A stretch of DNA of 54,980 nt from Nitrospira sp. UBA5699 (GTDB taxonomy: Bacteria; Nitrospirota; Nitrospiria; Nitrospirales; Nitrospiraceae): the NCBI GenBank assembly GCA_002420105.1, contig DIHJ01000117.1:1-54980 (forward strand). Direction: 5' to 3'. The position numbers were made by a program, and so were the translations under genes. How positions within the stretch are numbered: position 1 is the stretch's first letter; every line of letters starts with the position of its first letter. Positions 26,434 to 34,803 of this stretch are shown in pieces. The notes under the pieces were generated by a model, which saw nothing but the letters and a program-made list of their open reading frames with translations, was not told where the DNA came from and searched no databases.

Positions 26434-26808
26434 ATGAAACTCCAAGTCGTCATCACGGTTTTGACGGTCGGTCTTCTGGCTGCTTGGCCGACGGCGGCCA
26501 CGCCGCCCTATACCGCGATCATCATCGATAGCGGCTCTCCCTATTTCGTGCCCAAGTCGGCGACCGTATCGACCGGGGCCCCCATCCGATGGGAGAACCC
26601 CACCCCGACGGAACACACCATTACCCATATGGGCTGCCTGGAAGAGGGGGAATCCTGCGCGTTCGATTCCGGGATCGTGATGCCCAACGAAACCTATACG
26701 TTGCCCGGCCTCGCACCGGGGCGGTATCCCTACATCTGCCGCGTACACCCGATCATGCGCGGCATCATCATCGTGACGGATAACACTGCGGTTCCCTCCC
26801 AGTTGTAA
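26434..26808 (+). CDS. periplasmic cupredoxin (plastocyanin-like)
   Basis: A 124-residue protein with a signal peptide (about 1-22). The type 1 copper site is visible: a histidine in EHTITH (His61 or His65) and the loop YICRVHPIMRG giving Cys102, His105 and Met108. It should carry electrons in the periplasm. An extra cysteine pair (Cys68, Cys75) could form a disulfide. Several such cupredoxins are usual in nitrifiers. No redox partner is adjacent. Confidence 0.88.
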   Translation: MKLQVVITVLTVGLLAAWPTAATPPYTAIIIDSGSPYFVPKSATVSTGAPIRWENPTPTEHTITHMGCLEEGESCAFDSGIVMPNETYTLPGLAPGRYPYICRVHPIMRGIIIVTDNTAVPSQL

Positions 26809-26832
26809 CCCCCGTTCGTCCGGGTGATCCCG

Positions 26833-26855
26833 ATCAGTGGGTTCGTCTGATTTTT
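26833..26855 (+). terminator. weak candidate terminator after the cupredoxin gene
   Basis: ATCAG and CTGAT form a 5-bp stem with a 9-nt loop, followed immediately by five T. It lies about 25 bp after the stop codon. The stem is short, so confidence is low. Confidence 0.3.
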
Positions 26856-26989
26856 GCGAAGCGACGACGGCACCTGCTCCGGCGCGACCTCGTCAAAGAA
26901 ATCACATAACCGGGACAACCTGAACAACCGGCTCCTTGCAGGAGATCGGTTTTCTCGTGTAGGCTTCGGCGCTCGTTCCCTGAGTGGCC

Positions 26990-28483
26990 ATGATGAAGCC
27001 TGCTGTCGCCGTCCACGAACCCCGAAGCCTCACCGGAGAGACCCTCAGTCTCCTGGCCTGGCACATTCCCGACCTGGTGGCGTATCAGCACGGCGAAGAC
27101 GAATGGTGGTTCGCCCCCCTCGACGACAACCTCCCGCTCGTGAGACTCAACCGCACCGGCCTGGAAATGCTGAAAGCCATGAACGGCCACATCACGGTCG
27201 GCGCTCTGATGGAAAAATACGGAACGAAAGTCTGCGGGCCCGACGGCCAGCCGGGCCGCTGGCACCTGGAACGGTGGGCCCTTCCCACCTATTCGCTCTG
27301 CTACTACGGCACGGAGCCTCCCGGCGGCCACCGCCACAAGGCCAAGTGGGACGTCCTGCTCCAGCAGATCCGTGAAAGCTGGTCCGGGCAGGACGGTTTC
27401 GAGGGGGAAGAACATCTCGAAGACTTTCACGTCCACGAATTGAAGGACAGCGGGGAGGACGACGGTCATTTCGATCTGATCGAGACGACGGTGTCGCACC
27501 TGTTCCGCGAACCGAACGACGCGCTGAACGGTCTGACCTACGGCCGGCTCCTCATGCAGAAGCTGCGGCGCCTGGGCTGGTTCAATCCGAAACCGAAAGT
27601 CATCGTGGAAGTGGGCGGCGGGCTCGGCTACGTGGCCCGCGAACTGGGGAAGGAGCTCCTCCCGTTCGAAAAGCAAAGCGTCAAATACTGCTCGCTCGAC
27701 ATCACCAAACCGTTCCTGAAGCTGCAGGTTTCGCGCGCCAGGGCCGGCGGCTGGCCCTGCAGCGGCACCCAGGCCAACGGCGAATGGCTTCCCTTCAAGG
27801 ACAACTCGGTCGATCTCGTCATCGACAACGAAAACATGGCCGACATGACGCCGGTCAAGCTGACGAGGCAGGAACTCACGTCGGGCATCGGGGCGACCGC
27901 GCAGCACCAGGAGGCGCTGGACTGGATCAGGCGCGTGCGCCTGCCGGTCGGACCCGACCTGCCGGACGACGTCATCTTCAATCTGGGGCCGTTCCGGTTC
28001 GTGGCCGAACTCTGGCGGGTGCTGAAGCCGGGCGGACGGGCGTTCCTCACGGAATTCGGCGTCGAGGAAGGCTGGCCGGCGCCGGTCAAGCTCCCCGGCC
28101 ACACCGAATACGAAGTGCAGTACAGCCACCTGCGCCAGGCCGTGCGGTGGCTCGGCTTCCAGGAGCAGTATCTCTCGCTCCCGCAGTTCCTCGCCATCAA
28201 GCCGGACACGAAGGTGCTCTGCACCGGCGCGGCCTACACGATCCAGCGCTTCTGTCAGGCGATCAACAAGCCCTTCATCGTCCGGGCCTACACGGAACCG
28301 GAACTCAGACAAACGCTCGGCGACATGCTCCCCAAGTTCCAGGGCACGCACTACCACGACGTGGCGGACCCGGCCTGGTTCGGCCTGCTCGACTTCAAAG
28401 TGCTGTTGCTGGAAAAACCCGGCGGGGCGCCGAAACCGACCTTCACCGAACAAAAGGGCTATCGCTGGTATTCGCAGCGGTAG
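26990..28483 (+). CDS. SAM-dependent methyltransferase with PqqD-like N-terminal module
   Basis: About 497 residues. Residues 50-85 (RLNRTGLEMLKAMNGHITVG) resemble the PqqD/winged-helix peptide-binding fold. A class I methyltransferase domain follows with motif I VIVEVGGGLGYVAREL (about 205-220), an acidic loop (DNSVDLVIDNENMADM) and post-motif FVAELWRVLKPGGRAFLTEF. The substrate is unknown. Start codons at 26984 (GTG), 26990 and 26993 (ATG) are all possible and none has a good ribosome site. It is convergent with the Gcr-family gene. Confidence 0.75.
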   Translation: MMKPAVAVHEPRSLTGETLSLLAWHIPDLVAYQHGEDEWWFAPLDDNLPLVRLNRTGLEMLKAMNGHITVGALMEKYGTKVCGPDGQPGRWHLERWALPTYSLCYYGTEPPGGHRHKAKWDVLLQQIRESWSGQDGFEGEEHLEDFHVHELKDSGEDDGHFDLIETTVSHLFREPNDALNGLTYGRLLMQKLRRLGWFNPKPKVIVEVGGGLGYVARELGKELLPFEKQSVKYCSLDITKPFLKLQVSRARAGGWPCSGTQANGEWLPFKDNSVDLVIDNENMADMTPVKLTRQELTSGIGATAQHQEALDWIRRVRLPVGPDLPDDVIFNLGPFRFVAELWRVLKPGGRAFLTEFGVEEGWPAPVKLPGHTEYEVQYSHLRQAVRWLGFQEQYLSLPQFLAIKPDTKVLCTGAAYTIQRFCQAINKPFIVRAYTEPELRQTLGDMLPKFQGTHYHDVADPAWFGLLDFKVLLLEKPGGAPKPTFTEQKGYRWYSQR

Positions 28484-28510
28484 CGGCCCCCTTGGATCCG
28501 GCCCCATCCC

Positions 28511-30697
28511 TCAGGGTTCGGCACAGGAGACATCCTTTGCCGTCTTCGGTTCCGTTCCCGGTCCCACGCCGCTCACCTGCTCGCGCGGCGGCAGGATGAA
28601 ATCGCGCGGCGACGTGACCAGCCGTTTCAGGAGACGCCGGGCCAGTTCGACCATGTCGGACCGGGGAAAATCGTAGGCGCGAAGCGCCGTCACGAGCGAC
28701 AGGAAAAAGCTCACCCCCAGGTTCAGCACGAACATCACGGCGACGCCGGCGATCGCGTACAGGAACCAGCCTTCCCGATACCACTCGGCCTGCAGCGACG
28801 CGCTGGCGAGCGCCAGCGTGCCGCTCGAGAGCGTGACGTGGCGCACGTCGAGCGGCAGGCCGAAGAACATCCCGACGGCCGGGGTCATGCCCAACATCAT
28901 CCCGAGCGTGACGTTCGTGCCCCACCCCGCGATATTGTGCGAAAAGCCCTCCGCCCACCGGCGCATCCGTTCGGCGCCGAAGACCCTTGTTCCCCAGGGA
29001 TGCTCCGCCAGCGCCTGCGGCAGGCGATGATAGACGGTCCAATTCTCGATCCATCCCCCCGCCAGGCTCGAGAGCCACAGAATCACGCCGGTCAAGGCGG
29101 CAAAAACCACCGTCCCGCTGTTGACCGGGCTCAGCGTTTCGTACACGTGCTCCGCCGCGTGCAGATCGAGAATCGGGCTCCCCGTGATCAGGCGCCAGCA
29201 GGCGTCGAGGAGATAGGCCGCCGCGGACACGACGATGACGTTGCTGACCGCCGCCGCGATCTGCGAATGCGAAATCTTCGTCATGAACTCGACGATCTCG
29301 TCCAACCGGGACGCGCCGGGCTGCTCCCGCATGATCGTCGCCAGGGTCGCCGCGGTCATGGCCGGCTGTTTCGTGGCCAGCATCAGCCCGAAGGTCTGCA
29401 TGAGGACGAAACTCACCGCATAGTTGAGGCCGTAGCCGAATCCCGCGAGAAACGGCGCGAGCCCCAGCCCGAAGATGAACATCTTGAGCGCCGCCGTGAA
29501 TGCCGTCAGCACTCCGCCGCCGGCCGCGGCGACCCACAGGTGCCGGTACTCCTGCGAATCCCGGGCGATGTAATGCTCCCCCGTCGCGCCCGACCGGTCG
29601 ACGATTTTCCGATGCAGCAGCCGCGTATTGGCTTCCACGAGATGAGTGATGCTGCACTCGTGAAGGCTGGCTTCGATCAGCGCGGTGAGAAAGGCGTGGA
29701 CGGCCTTCGCATACGGCACGTCCTCGCGGGCGGTCATCACGTCCACCATGGTGGCCATGCGCGTGAGGCAGTGATGCAGCACCTCCAGCCCGTAGACGAT
29801 GTCCACGCTGACCCCCGCCGTTTCCAATTGACGGCGGATCCAGCGCATTTCGTTGCGACAGTCCGTCAGGGTGTCGCGCCACGAGGCGGCGCAGTCTTCG
29901 AGCGCCCGACCGGTCTGCCACGCCCCGGCCAGTTCCTCGCTGAGGCGCGCAAGCTGATAAAACGGCGACTCCCGGATGGCGGAGGGGCGCCGGCTCCTGG
30001 CCCGGAGCTTTTCGGACAGCCCCTGCGCTTCCACGCGGATGGCCAGAAGACGAAACGCGTCGGCAAAGGCTCCCGCGAGCGGGCTCGGCTGACCGGGCGG
30101 CGGCGGCGGAGTCAGCCCCTCAAGGATGCGGGCGAACAGGCGGGGAGGGATCTGCGAAAACCACTTCACCTCGACGAGACTGCGATACTGCCGTTGCAGG
30201 AGATGGGTCAGGTCCCGGTCGTTTCTGACGGACGGGAGCACCTTGCCGACGAGCCGGTCTCCGATCTCGACCAGAAAACCGCGATCGCAGGGCAACCCGG
30301 CCTCCCCCACCAGATTGACCGCATCGGTTTCGAGGATGATCCGGTTGACGGCCTCCTGCACGCGCGCGCGAACCGCAGGCACCTGCTCCAGCACGTCCAG
30401 CAGCAGTTCCCAGTAGAGATAGGCCTCGCGCCAGCGCATGCGGGCCCCGAGAATTTGCAGGGTATGGCTGGTGCCCACGCGGGTCCAATGGATCAGCCGG
30501 AGCCAGGCGTCCAACCGGTCACCCAGAGACTCCGCGCCGACGAATTCCTGCAGATGGTCGGCCAGCGCCCTTCTGGTCTCATTGTCCGCGCTCGACGGAC
30601 CGAAGAAGGCCAGCACCTGGTCCCGCACCGAGCCGCCCGTCGCCTCAACGGTCGGCTCGGCGGACACCTGCGGCACTGTCGGCAATTCGTCGCTCAC
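28511..30697 (-). CDS. Gcr-family ('site-specific recombinase') membrane protein
   Basis: A 728-residue protein. The GTG at 30697 (CGAGG upstream, N-terminus VSDELPTV) is preferred over an upstream ATG. The N-terminal 370 residues are soluble and helical; the C-terminal half has about six to seven membrane segments (GVLTAFTAALKMFIFGLGLA; FVLMQTFGLMLATKQPAMTA). The segment GWGTNVTLGMMLGMTPAVG fits the family annotated after gonococcal Gcr. No integrase or resolvase active site is visible, so the recombinase name is doubtful. It starts 34 bp after the Ppx/GppA stop. Confidence 0.75.
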   Translation of the reverse strand: MSDELPTVPQVSAEPTVEATGGSVRDQVLAFFGPSSADNETRRALADHLQEFVGAESLGDRLDAWLRLIHWTRVGTSHTLQILGARMRWREAYLYWELLLDVLEQVPAVRARVQEAVNRIILETDAVNLVGEAGLPCDRGFLVEIGDRLVGKVLPSVRNDRDLTHLLQRQYRSLVEVKWFSQIPPRLFARILEGLTPPPPPGQPSPLAGAFADAFRLLAIRVEAQGLSEKLRARSRRPSAIRESPFYQLARLSEELAGAWQTGRALEDCAASWRDTLTDCRNEMRWIRRQLETAGVSVDIVYGLEVLHHCLTRMATMVDVMTAREDVPYAKAVHAFLTALIEASLHECSITHLVEANTRLLHRKIVDRSGATGEHYIARDSQEYRHLWVAAAGGGVLTAFTAALKMFIFGLGLAPFLAGFGYGLNYAVSFVLMQTFGLMLATKQPAMTAATLATIMREQPGASRLDEIVEFMTKISHSQIAAAVSNVIVVSAAAYLLDACWRLITGSPILDLHAAEHVYETLSPVNSGTVVFAALTGVILWLSSLAGGWIENWTVYHRLPQALAEHPWGTRVFGAERMRRWAEGFSHNIAGWGTNVTLGMMLGMTPAVGMFFGLPLDVRHVTLSSGTLALASASLQAEWYREGWFLYAIAGVAVMFVLNLGVSFFLSLVTALRAYDFPRSDMVELARRLLKRLVTSPRDFILPPREQVSGVGPGTEPKTAKDVSCAEP

Positions 30698-30731
30698 GGA
30701 TGATCCTCGGGAGAATGATGATGGGATGAGA

Positions 30732-31673
30732 CTACCGGCTCGGGCGCCGTAGAGCAAGATCGATCAACACCCCTTCGCGCAACCCCAGATCGCTGACCAG
30801 ACAGGTTTCCTCGCCCAGCGTCTCCATGATGGCCCGAACGATGATCGCGCCGGCGACGATGACTTCCTCCCGGCCCTGCTCGAGACCGGGCAAACCGACG
30901 CGGTCGGCTTTCCTGCGGCTCAGGAGGATCTGTTCGAGTTCCCGAACGGTCTCGAGCGCGAGCCGGTAATTGTGGATGCGGGCCGGCTCATAGGCCGGCA
31001 GTTTCTGCGCCATGGCGGCGAGCGACGTGATCGTGCCGGCGGTGCCGACGAACGTGTGCGCGGCGCGGGGCGGCATCCCGGACACCGCCGCTTCCGTTTC
31101 GCGTCGTATCCAGTCGCGCGCCTGCCGGATTTCGTCGGCGGCCGGCGGATCGTGACGGAGGACCCGCTCGCACAGGCGCACCACGCCGATGTCGATCGAG
31201 CGGACGACCGGCGCCAGACCGGGCCGGTCCAGAATGAACTCCGTGCTCCCGCCGCCGATGTCCAGCGCCAGCATCTCGTCCACGCCGGCCGGAAGACCGG
31301 AACGGATGCCGAGCATCGTGCGCCGGGCCTCTTCGTCGCCCGTGATGACCTCGACATCGAACCCGGCTTCACGTTTGACCCTTTCCAGGAATTCCCCGCG
31401 GTTCGCCGCATCCCGTACGGCGCTGGTTGCGACGGCCGCGCAGGCGTCCACGCGGTACCCGTCGATCACGTCGCGCCAGGTTATCAGGCATCGCAGGACG
31501 CGATCCATCGCAGCCCGGTCGAGCCGGTTCGTCCGATCGACGCCTTCCCCGAGCCGGAGAATGCGCCGCTCCGAACGAAGCTCCTTGAGCGACCCGTCGG
31601 CCGGAACGTCGGCGATCAGCAGGCGGCAGGTCAGGGTGCCGATGTCGATGCCGGCAAGGCGCCTCATGCTCAT
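30732..31673 (-). CDS. Ppx/GppA-family phosphatase
   Basis: A 313-residue enzyme of the sugar kinase/HSP70 fold, the size of short exopolyphosphatase/pppGpp phosphohydrolases. N-terminal GIDIGTLTCRLLIADV is the phosphate-1 motif, GDEEARRTMLGI carries a catalytic Glu, and LALDIGGGSTEFIL is the phosphate-2 motif. It may degrade polyphosphate or pppGpp; the two cannot be told apart here. Its ATG overlaps the stop of the upstream coiled-coil gene, and CCGGAG serves as ribosome site. Confidence 0.9.
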   Translation of the reverse strand: MSMRRLAGIDIGTLTCRLLIADVPADGSLKELRSERRILRLGEGVDRTNRLDRAAMDRVLRCLITWRDVIDGYRVDACAAVATSAVRDAANRGEFLERVKREAGFDVEVITGDEEARRTMLGIRSGLPAGVDEMLALDIGGGSTEFILDRPGLAPVVRSIDIGVVRLCERVLRHDPPAADEIRQARDWIRRETEAAVSGMPPRAAHTFVGTAGTITSLAAMAQKLPAYEPARIHNYRLALETVRELEQILLSRRKADRVGLPGLEQGREEVIVAGAIIVRAIMETLGEETCLVSDLGLREGVLIDLALRRPSR

Positions 31674-31993
31674 TCCGCGCTCCGGATCTCCACCATCTCC
31701 GCCTCCAGCTTCCGACTCGCGTCTTTGAGCCGGCGGATTTCGCCCACCAGCCGGCTGATTTCCATGTCGTACATGACGCGCTCCACCGCTTCGCCCGCCT
31801 CGCGCAAACCGACCGCCCGCTCGCCGACGTCGCGATAGAGATCGTCCAGCTGCTTCTCGATCTTGCGGACCTCGAGGCGCAGCCGGAGCAGCTCCGTTTC
31901 CTCCAGCGCGCGGTTTGCCGCCTGCGCCGTTCCCAGCCGCAGCGTCGCCAGCCCCGTCCTTAGATCGTGCTTCAGTCGTTGCAATAAACCCAC
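31670..31993 (-). CDS. small coiled-coil protein
   Basis: A 107-residue helical protein (for example LRLRLEVRKIEKQLDDLYRDVG). The GTG at 31993 is chosen because TGAGGT lies 6 bp upstream; a longer frame starting at a TTG at 32023 would be translated from heptad-repeat DNA. No domain is recognised. It sits between recG and the Ppx/GppA gene and is coupled to the latter by an ATGA overlap. Confidence 0.65.
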   Translation of the reverse strand: MGLLQRLKHDLRTGLATLRLGTAQAANRALEETELLRLRLEVRKIEKQLDDLYRDVGERAVGLREAGEAVERVMYDMEISRLVGEIRRLKDASRKLEAEMVEIRSAE

Positions 31994-32006
31994 GTAAGAC
32001 CTCAGG

Positions 32007-32088
32007 TTAGGGGCTAGAGGCAACAGGCAAGGGGTGGGAGAGAAGCTTTGTCTCCCCTAACCACTAGCCTCGCACCACTCGCCTGTCG
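32007..32088. repeat. inverted heptad-repeat element 4, downstream of recG
   Basis: The left arm (32007-32041) is five heptads including TTAGGGG and CTAGAGG. The right arm (32054-32088) read on the minus strand contains CTAGTGG and TTAGGGG. The spacer is only 12 bp and flanking TCTCCC/GGGAGA can close a hairpin. The right arm abuts the recG stop codon, so the element is placed like a transcription terminator. Confidence 0.8.
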
Positions 32089-34659
32089 TTAACTGACCGA
32101 CCCCAGCTCCAGCTTCTTTTCCCACTTCCGCAGCATCGACTCCCGCAAGCCCCGCAGTGCCGGCGCGCTCAGGTGGGGATCCTGCTTCACGATCGAGAAG
32201 GCCTCCAGCCTGGCCTGCTGCAGCAGATCCCCGTCCCTCACGATGTTGGCCACGCGGAACTCCGGCATGCCCCATTGACGGAACCCGAAAAACTCTCCGG
32301 GCCCTCTGATGCGCAGGTCTTCTTCCGCGATCACGAACCCGTCGTTCGACTTCACCAGGGCCTCCAGCCGTTCCCTGGCCGTGGAGCCCGACACGGAGGA
32401 CGGGGTAGCGGGATAGGGAGGGAGAGCCGTCCTGTTATCCCCTTGCCCCTTGATCCCTTTACCCCTTCCCGCTCCCGAGGCCATGAGCAGGCAATAGGAT
32501 TGATGCCCGGCCCGCCCGACGCGGCCGCGCAATTGATGCAGCTGGGCCAACCCGAAGCGCTCCGCATGCTCGATCATCATGATGGTCGCATTCGGCACGT
32601 CGACGCCGACCTCGATGACCGTCGTTGCCACGAGCAGGTGAATCCGGCCGGCCTTGAAGTCGGCCATGACCGCTTCCTTTTCCGCCGGCTTCATCCTCCC
32701 GTGCAGCAACCCAACCCGGAAATCCTTGAATTCGCCCTGCTGCAGCGATTCGGCCCCCTGGATCGCCGCCTGCAAATCGACCTTCTCTGATTCCTCGACG
32801 AGCGGATAGACCACGTACGCCTGTTTGCGGTCGCGCAATTCATCCCGCAGAATCTGATAGGCGCGCCGGCGCTGCGCGTCGCCGAAGAGGAACGTCCGGA
32901 CCGGCTTCCGTCCGGGCGGGAGCGCGTGAATGACCGACACGTCGAGATCGCCGTAGACGGTCATCGCCAGCGTCCGCGGGATCGGTGTCGCCGTCAGCAC
33001 CAGTACGTCCGGCTTGTACCCCTTCTCGATCAGCGTCTTCCGCTGCAGGACGCCGAACTTGTGCTGCTCGTCGACCACGGCCAGTCCCAGGTTCTTGAAG
33101 GCGACGCCCTTTTGAATCAACGCATGGGTGCCGATGGCCACCTGCACCAGCCCCGACGCCAGCTCCGCGGCCTGCGCTTTCTTCACCGCCGCCTTCTCGC
33201 CGCCCCGGAGCAGCGCGGCCTTCAGGCCCAGCCCCTCCAGGATGCCCTTCAGATTGCGATAGTGCTGTTCCGCCAGGATCTCGGTCGGAGCCATGAGCGC
33301 CGCCTGATAGCCCGACCCGCAGGCCATCACGATCGCGTGCAGCGCCACAACCGTCTTGCCCGATCCCACGTCCCCCTGCACCAGCCGGTTCATCGGGCGC
33401 GGCGAGATCATGTCGCGGAAGATCTCCCGGATCACCTGGTCCTGCGCCGGCGTCAACTGGAAGGGGAACGCCCGCCCGAGCTTTTCCAACAGCGGCGTTC
33501 TCGGATTGAAATGCAGGCCCTTCTTCTCGCTCTGGACGGACCGCTGGCGCGCGGCCAACGCCACCTGCAGGAGAAACAGCTCTTCGAACGCCAGCCGGCG
33601 GTGCGCCGCCGTCTTCCCCTGCTCCAACAGCCGCAGATCGGCGCCGGCCTTCGGAAAATGAACATCCTGCAGCGCCTCCTGAATCGGGATCAGCCGCTGG
33701 CGGGCCCGCACCGGGACCGGCAGGTGCTCTCTCAGATCGGCGGCGTACTCTTCCAGCAATCCTTTCATCAGCACCCGCATCTGCCGGGAACTCCAGCCTT
33801 TCGTCTCGTGATAGACGGGCACGATGCGCCCGACGTGCAACGTGGATTCGGCTCCTTCGCCGACGACTTCGTACTGGGCCACATCCATGCGCGGGATCAT
33901 CCAGCCCTGGCGACCCGCGATCACGCGCCCGCTCATCAGCACCGATTTCCCGACGGCCAGGATCTGCTCCAGATAGGGTTGATTGAAGAACACCGCCTGC
34001 ATGCGTCCCGTCGCATCTTCGAGCCCGACTTCCAGCACCGAGAAGCGCCGGTTCCTCGTCCGTTTGGCCTCGCTCTTCACGACCGTCCCGCAGATCGACG
34101 CCGTCATGCCGGGGACCAGGCTGCCGATCGGGGTCATGACCGACCGGTCTTCATACCGCCAGGGCACGGTCCACAGGGCGTCCTCGACCGTGTCGATGCG
34201 CAACCGCTGGAGTACCGCGGTACGCTTGGGGCCGACGCCCTTCGCGTAGCGGATCGGCAGGGCCCAGAGCTCGCGGCAGGCGGACGCCCCGGACGCCGGC
34301 TCCCGGATGGCAAGGGGTTCGGACCCCTGCCAGGCGCGGGCCGGATCGTGCGCCGCGTCCCGCAACGCGGCAAGAATGGCCGCGGCCTCGCGCAGCCGGC
34401 GTTGCTGCTCCGCGAGGGAACAACGCTGCTGGTCGTCCGTGAACAAGGCGCGCAGTTGGAGCAGCCCCGCCTCCACCGCTCTCGGATACACCCGGTCGGA
34501 GAGCGCCTGCATCACCTGCGAGGAGACAAAACTGCCGAGGTTCTTGACGGTGGGCAGATGGGCGAACGCGTCCCGGCTGGCGAATTCAATCGGACGCGCA
34601 AGACGGTCCAGCCATTGCTGAAACTGTTCGGGGGGTTTGGGCTCGGACGAGCGCCACAT
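32089..34659 (-). CDS. recG: ATP-dependent DNA helicase RecG
   Basis: An 856-residue RecG, which remodels stalled forks and branched DNA. It has an N-terminal extension (about 1-125), the wedge OB-fold (about 160-250), helicase motif I GDVGSGKTVVA, motif II as VVDEQHKFGV, motif III TATPIPRT, and motif VI QLRGRVGRAGHQSYC. It is longer than typical (about 690 residues). About 33 residues rich in Gly/Lys/Pro/Ser (GAGRGKGIKGQGDNR to SSVSGST, near 723-756) interrupt the region after motif VI and are encoded by a heptad-repeat element. The ATG at 34659 is chosen; a TTG at 34698 would add 13 residues. Confidence 0.93.
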   Translation of the reverse strand: MWRSSEPKPPEQFQQWLDRLARPIEFASRDAFAHLPTVKNLGSFVSSQVMQALSDRVYPRAVEAGLLQLRALFTDDQQRCSLAEQQRRLREAAAILAALRDAAHDPARAWQGSEPLAIREPASGASACRELWALPIRYAKGVGPKRTAVLQRLRIDTVEDALWTVPWRYEDRSVMTPIGSLVPGMTASICGTVVKSEAKRTRNRRFSVLEVGLEDATGRMQAVFFNQPYLEQILAVGKSVLMSGRVIAGRQGWMIPRMDVAQYEVVGEGAESTLHVGRIVPVYHETKGWSSRQMRVLMKGLLEEYAADLREHLPVPVRARQRLIPIQEALQDVHFPKAGADLRLLEQGKTAAHRRLAFEELFLLQVALAARQRSVQSEKKGLHFNPRTPLLEKLGRAFPFQLTPAQDQVIREIFRDMISPRPMNRLVQGDVGSGKTVVALHAIVMACGSGYQAALMAPTEILAEQHYRNLKGILEGLGLKAALLRGGEKAAVKKAQAAELASGLVQVAIGTHALIQKGVAFKNLGLAVVDEQHKFGVLQRKTLIEKGYKPDVLVLTATPIPRTLAMTVYGDLDVSVIHALPPGRKPVRTFLFGDAQRRRAYQILRDELRDRKQAYVVYPLVEESEKVDLQAAIQGAESLQQGEFKDFRVGLLHGRMKPAEKEAVMADFKAGRIHLLVATTVIEVGVDVPNATIMMIEHAERFGLAQLHQLRGRVGRAGHQSYCLLMASGAGRGKGIKGQGDNRTALPPYPATPSSVSGSTARERLEALVKSNDGFVIAEEDLRIRGPGEFFGFRQWGMPEFRVANIVRDGDLLQQARLEAFSIVKQDPHLSAPALRGLRESMLRKWEKKLELGSVS
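32398..32472. repeat. inverted heptad-repeat element 5, inside recG
   Basis: The left arm (32398-32425) is four heptads, including GTAGCGG and GATAGGG. The right arm (32431-32472) read on the minus strand includes GGTAAAG and GGGGCAA. The spacer is 5 bp. The element lies within the recG frame and keeps it open. Confidence 0.75.
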
Positions 34660-34803
34660 CTCGGGCCGGATCGTACCACAGGCCCGGCTCCTCCTCAACG
34701 AGGACGGGCCCGACCGGCACAGAGGCCCGGTAGATTTCCTTACAATCCTTTGTCGTACTCCTCCCCGGTGCTACACTGGCCGCGAGAGAGAAAGGCCGTT
34801 CCG

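Noticed and set aside
28511..30697. True site-specific recombinase
   Set aside because: No integrase, resolvase or invertase catalytic pattern is visible; the protein has many membrane segments and the family name is historical.
31994..32023. Longer start (TTG at 32023) for the coiled-coil protein
   Set aside because: The extra codons are heptad-repeat DNA and the GTG at 31993 has a better ribosome site.
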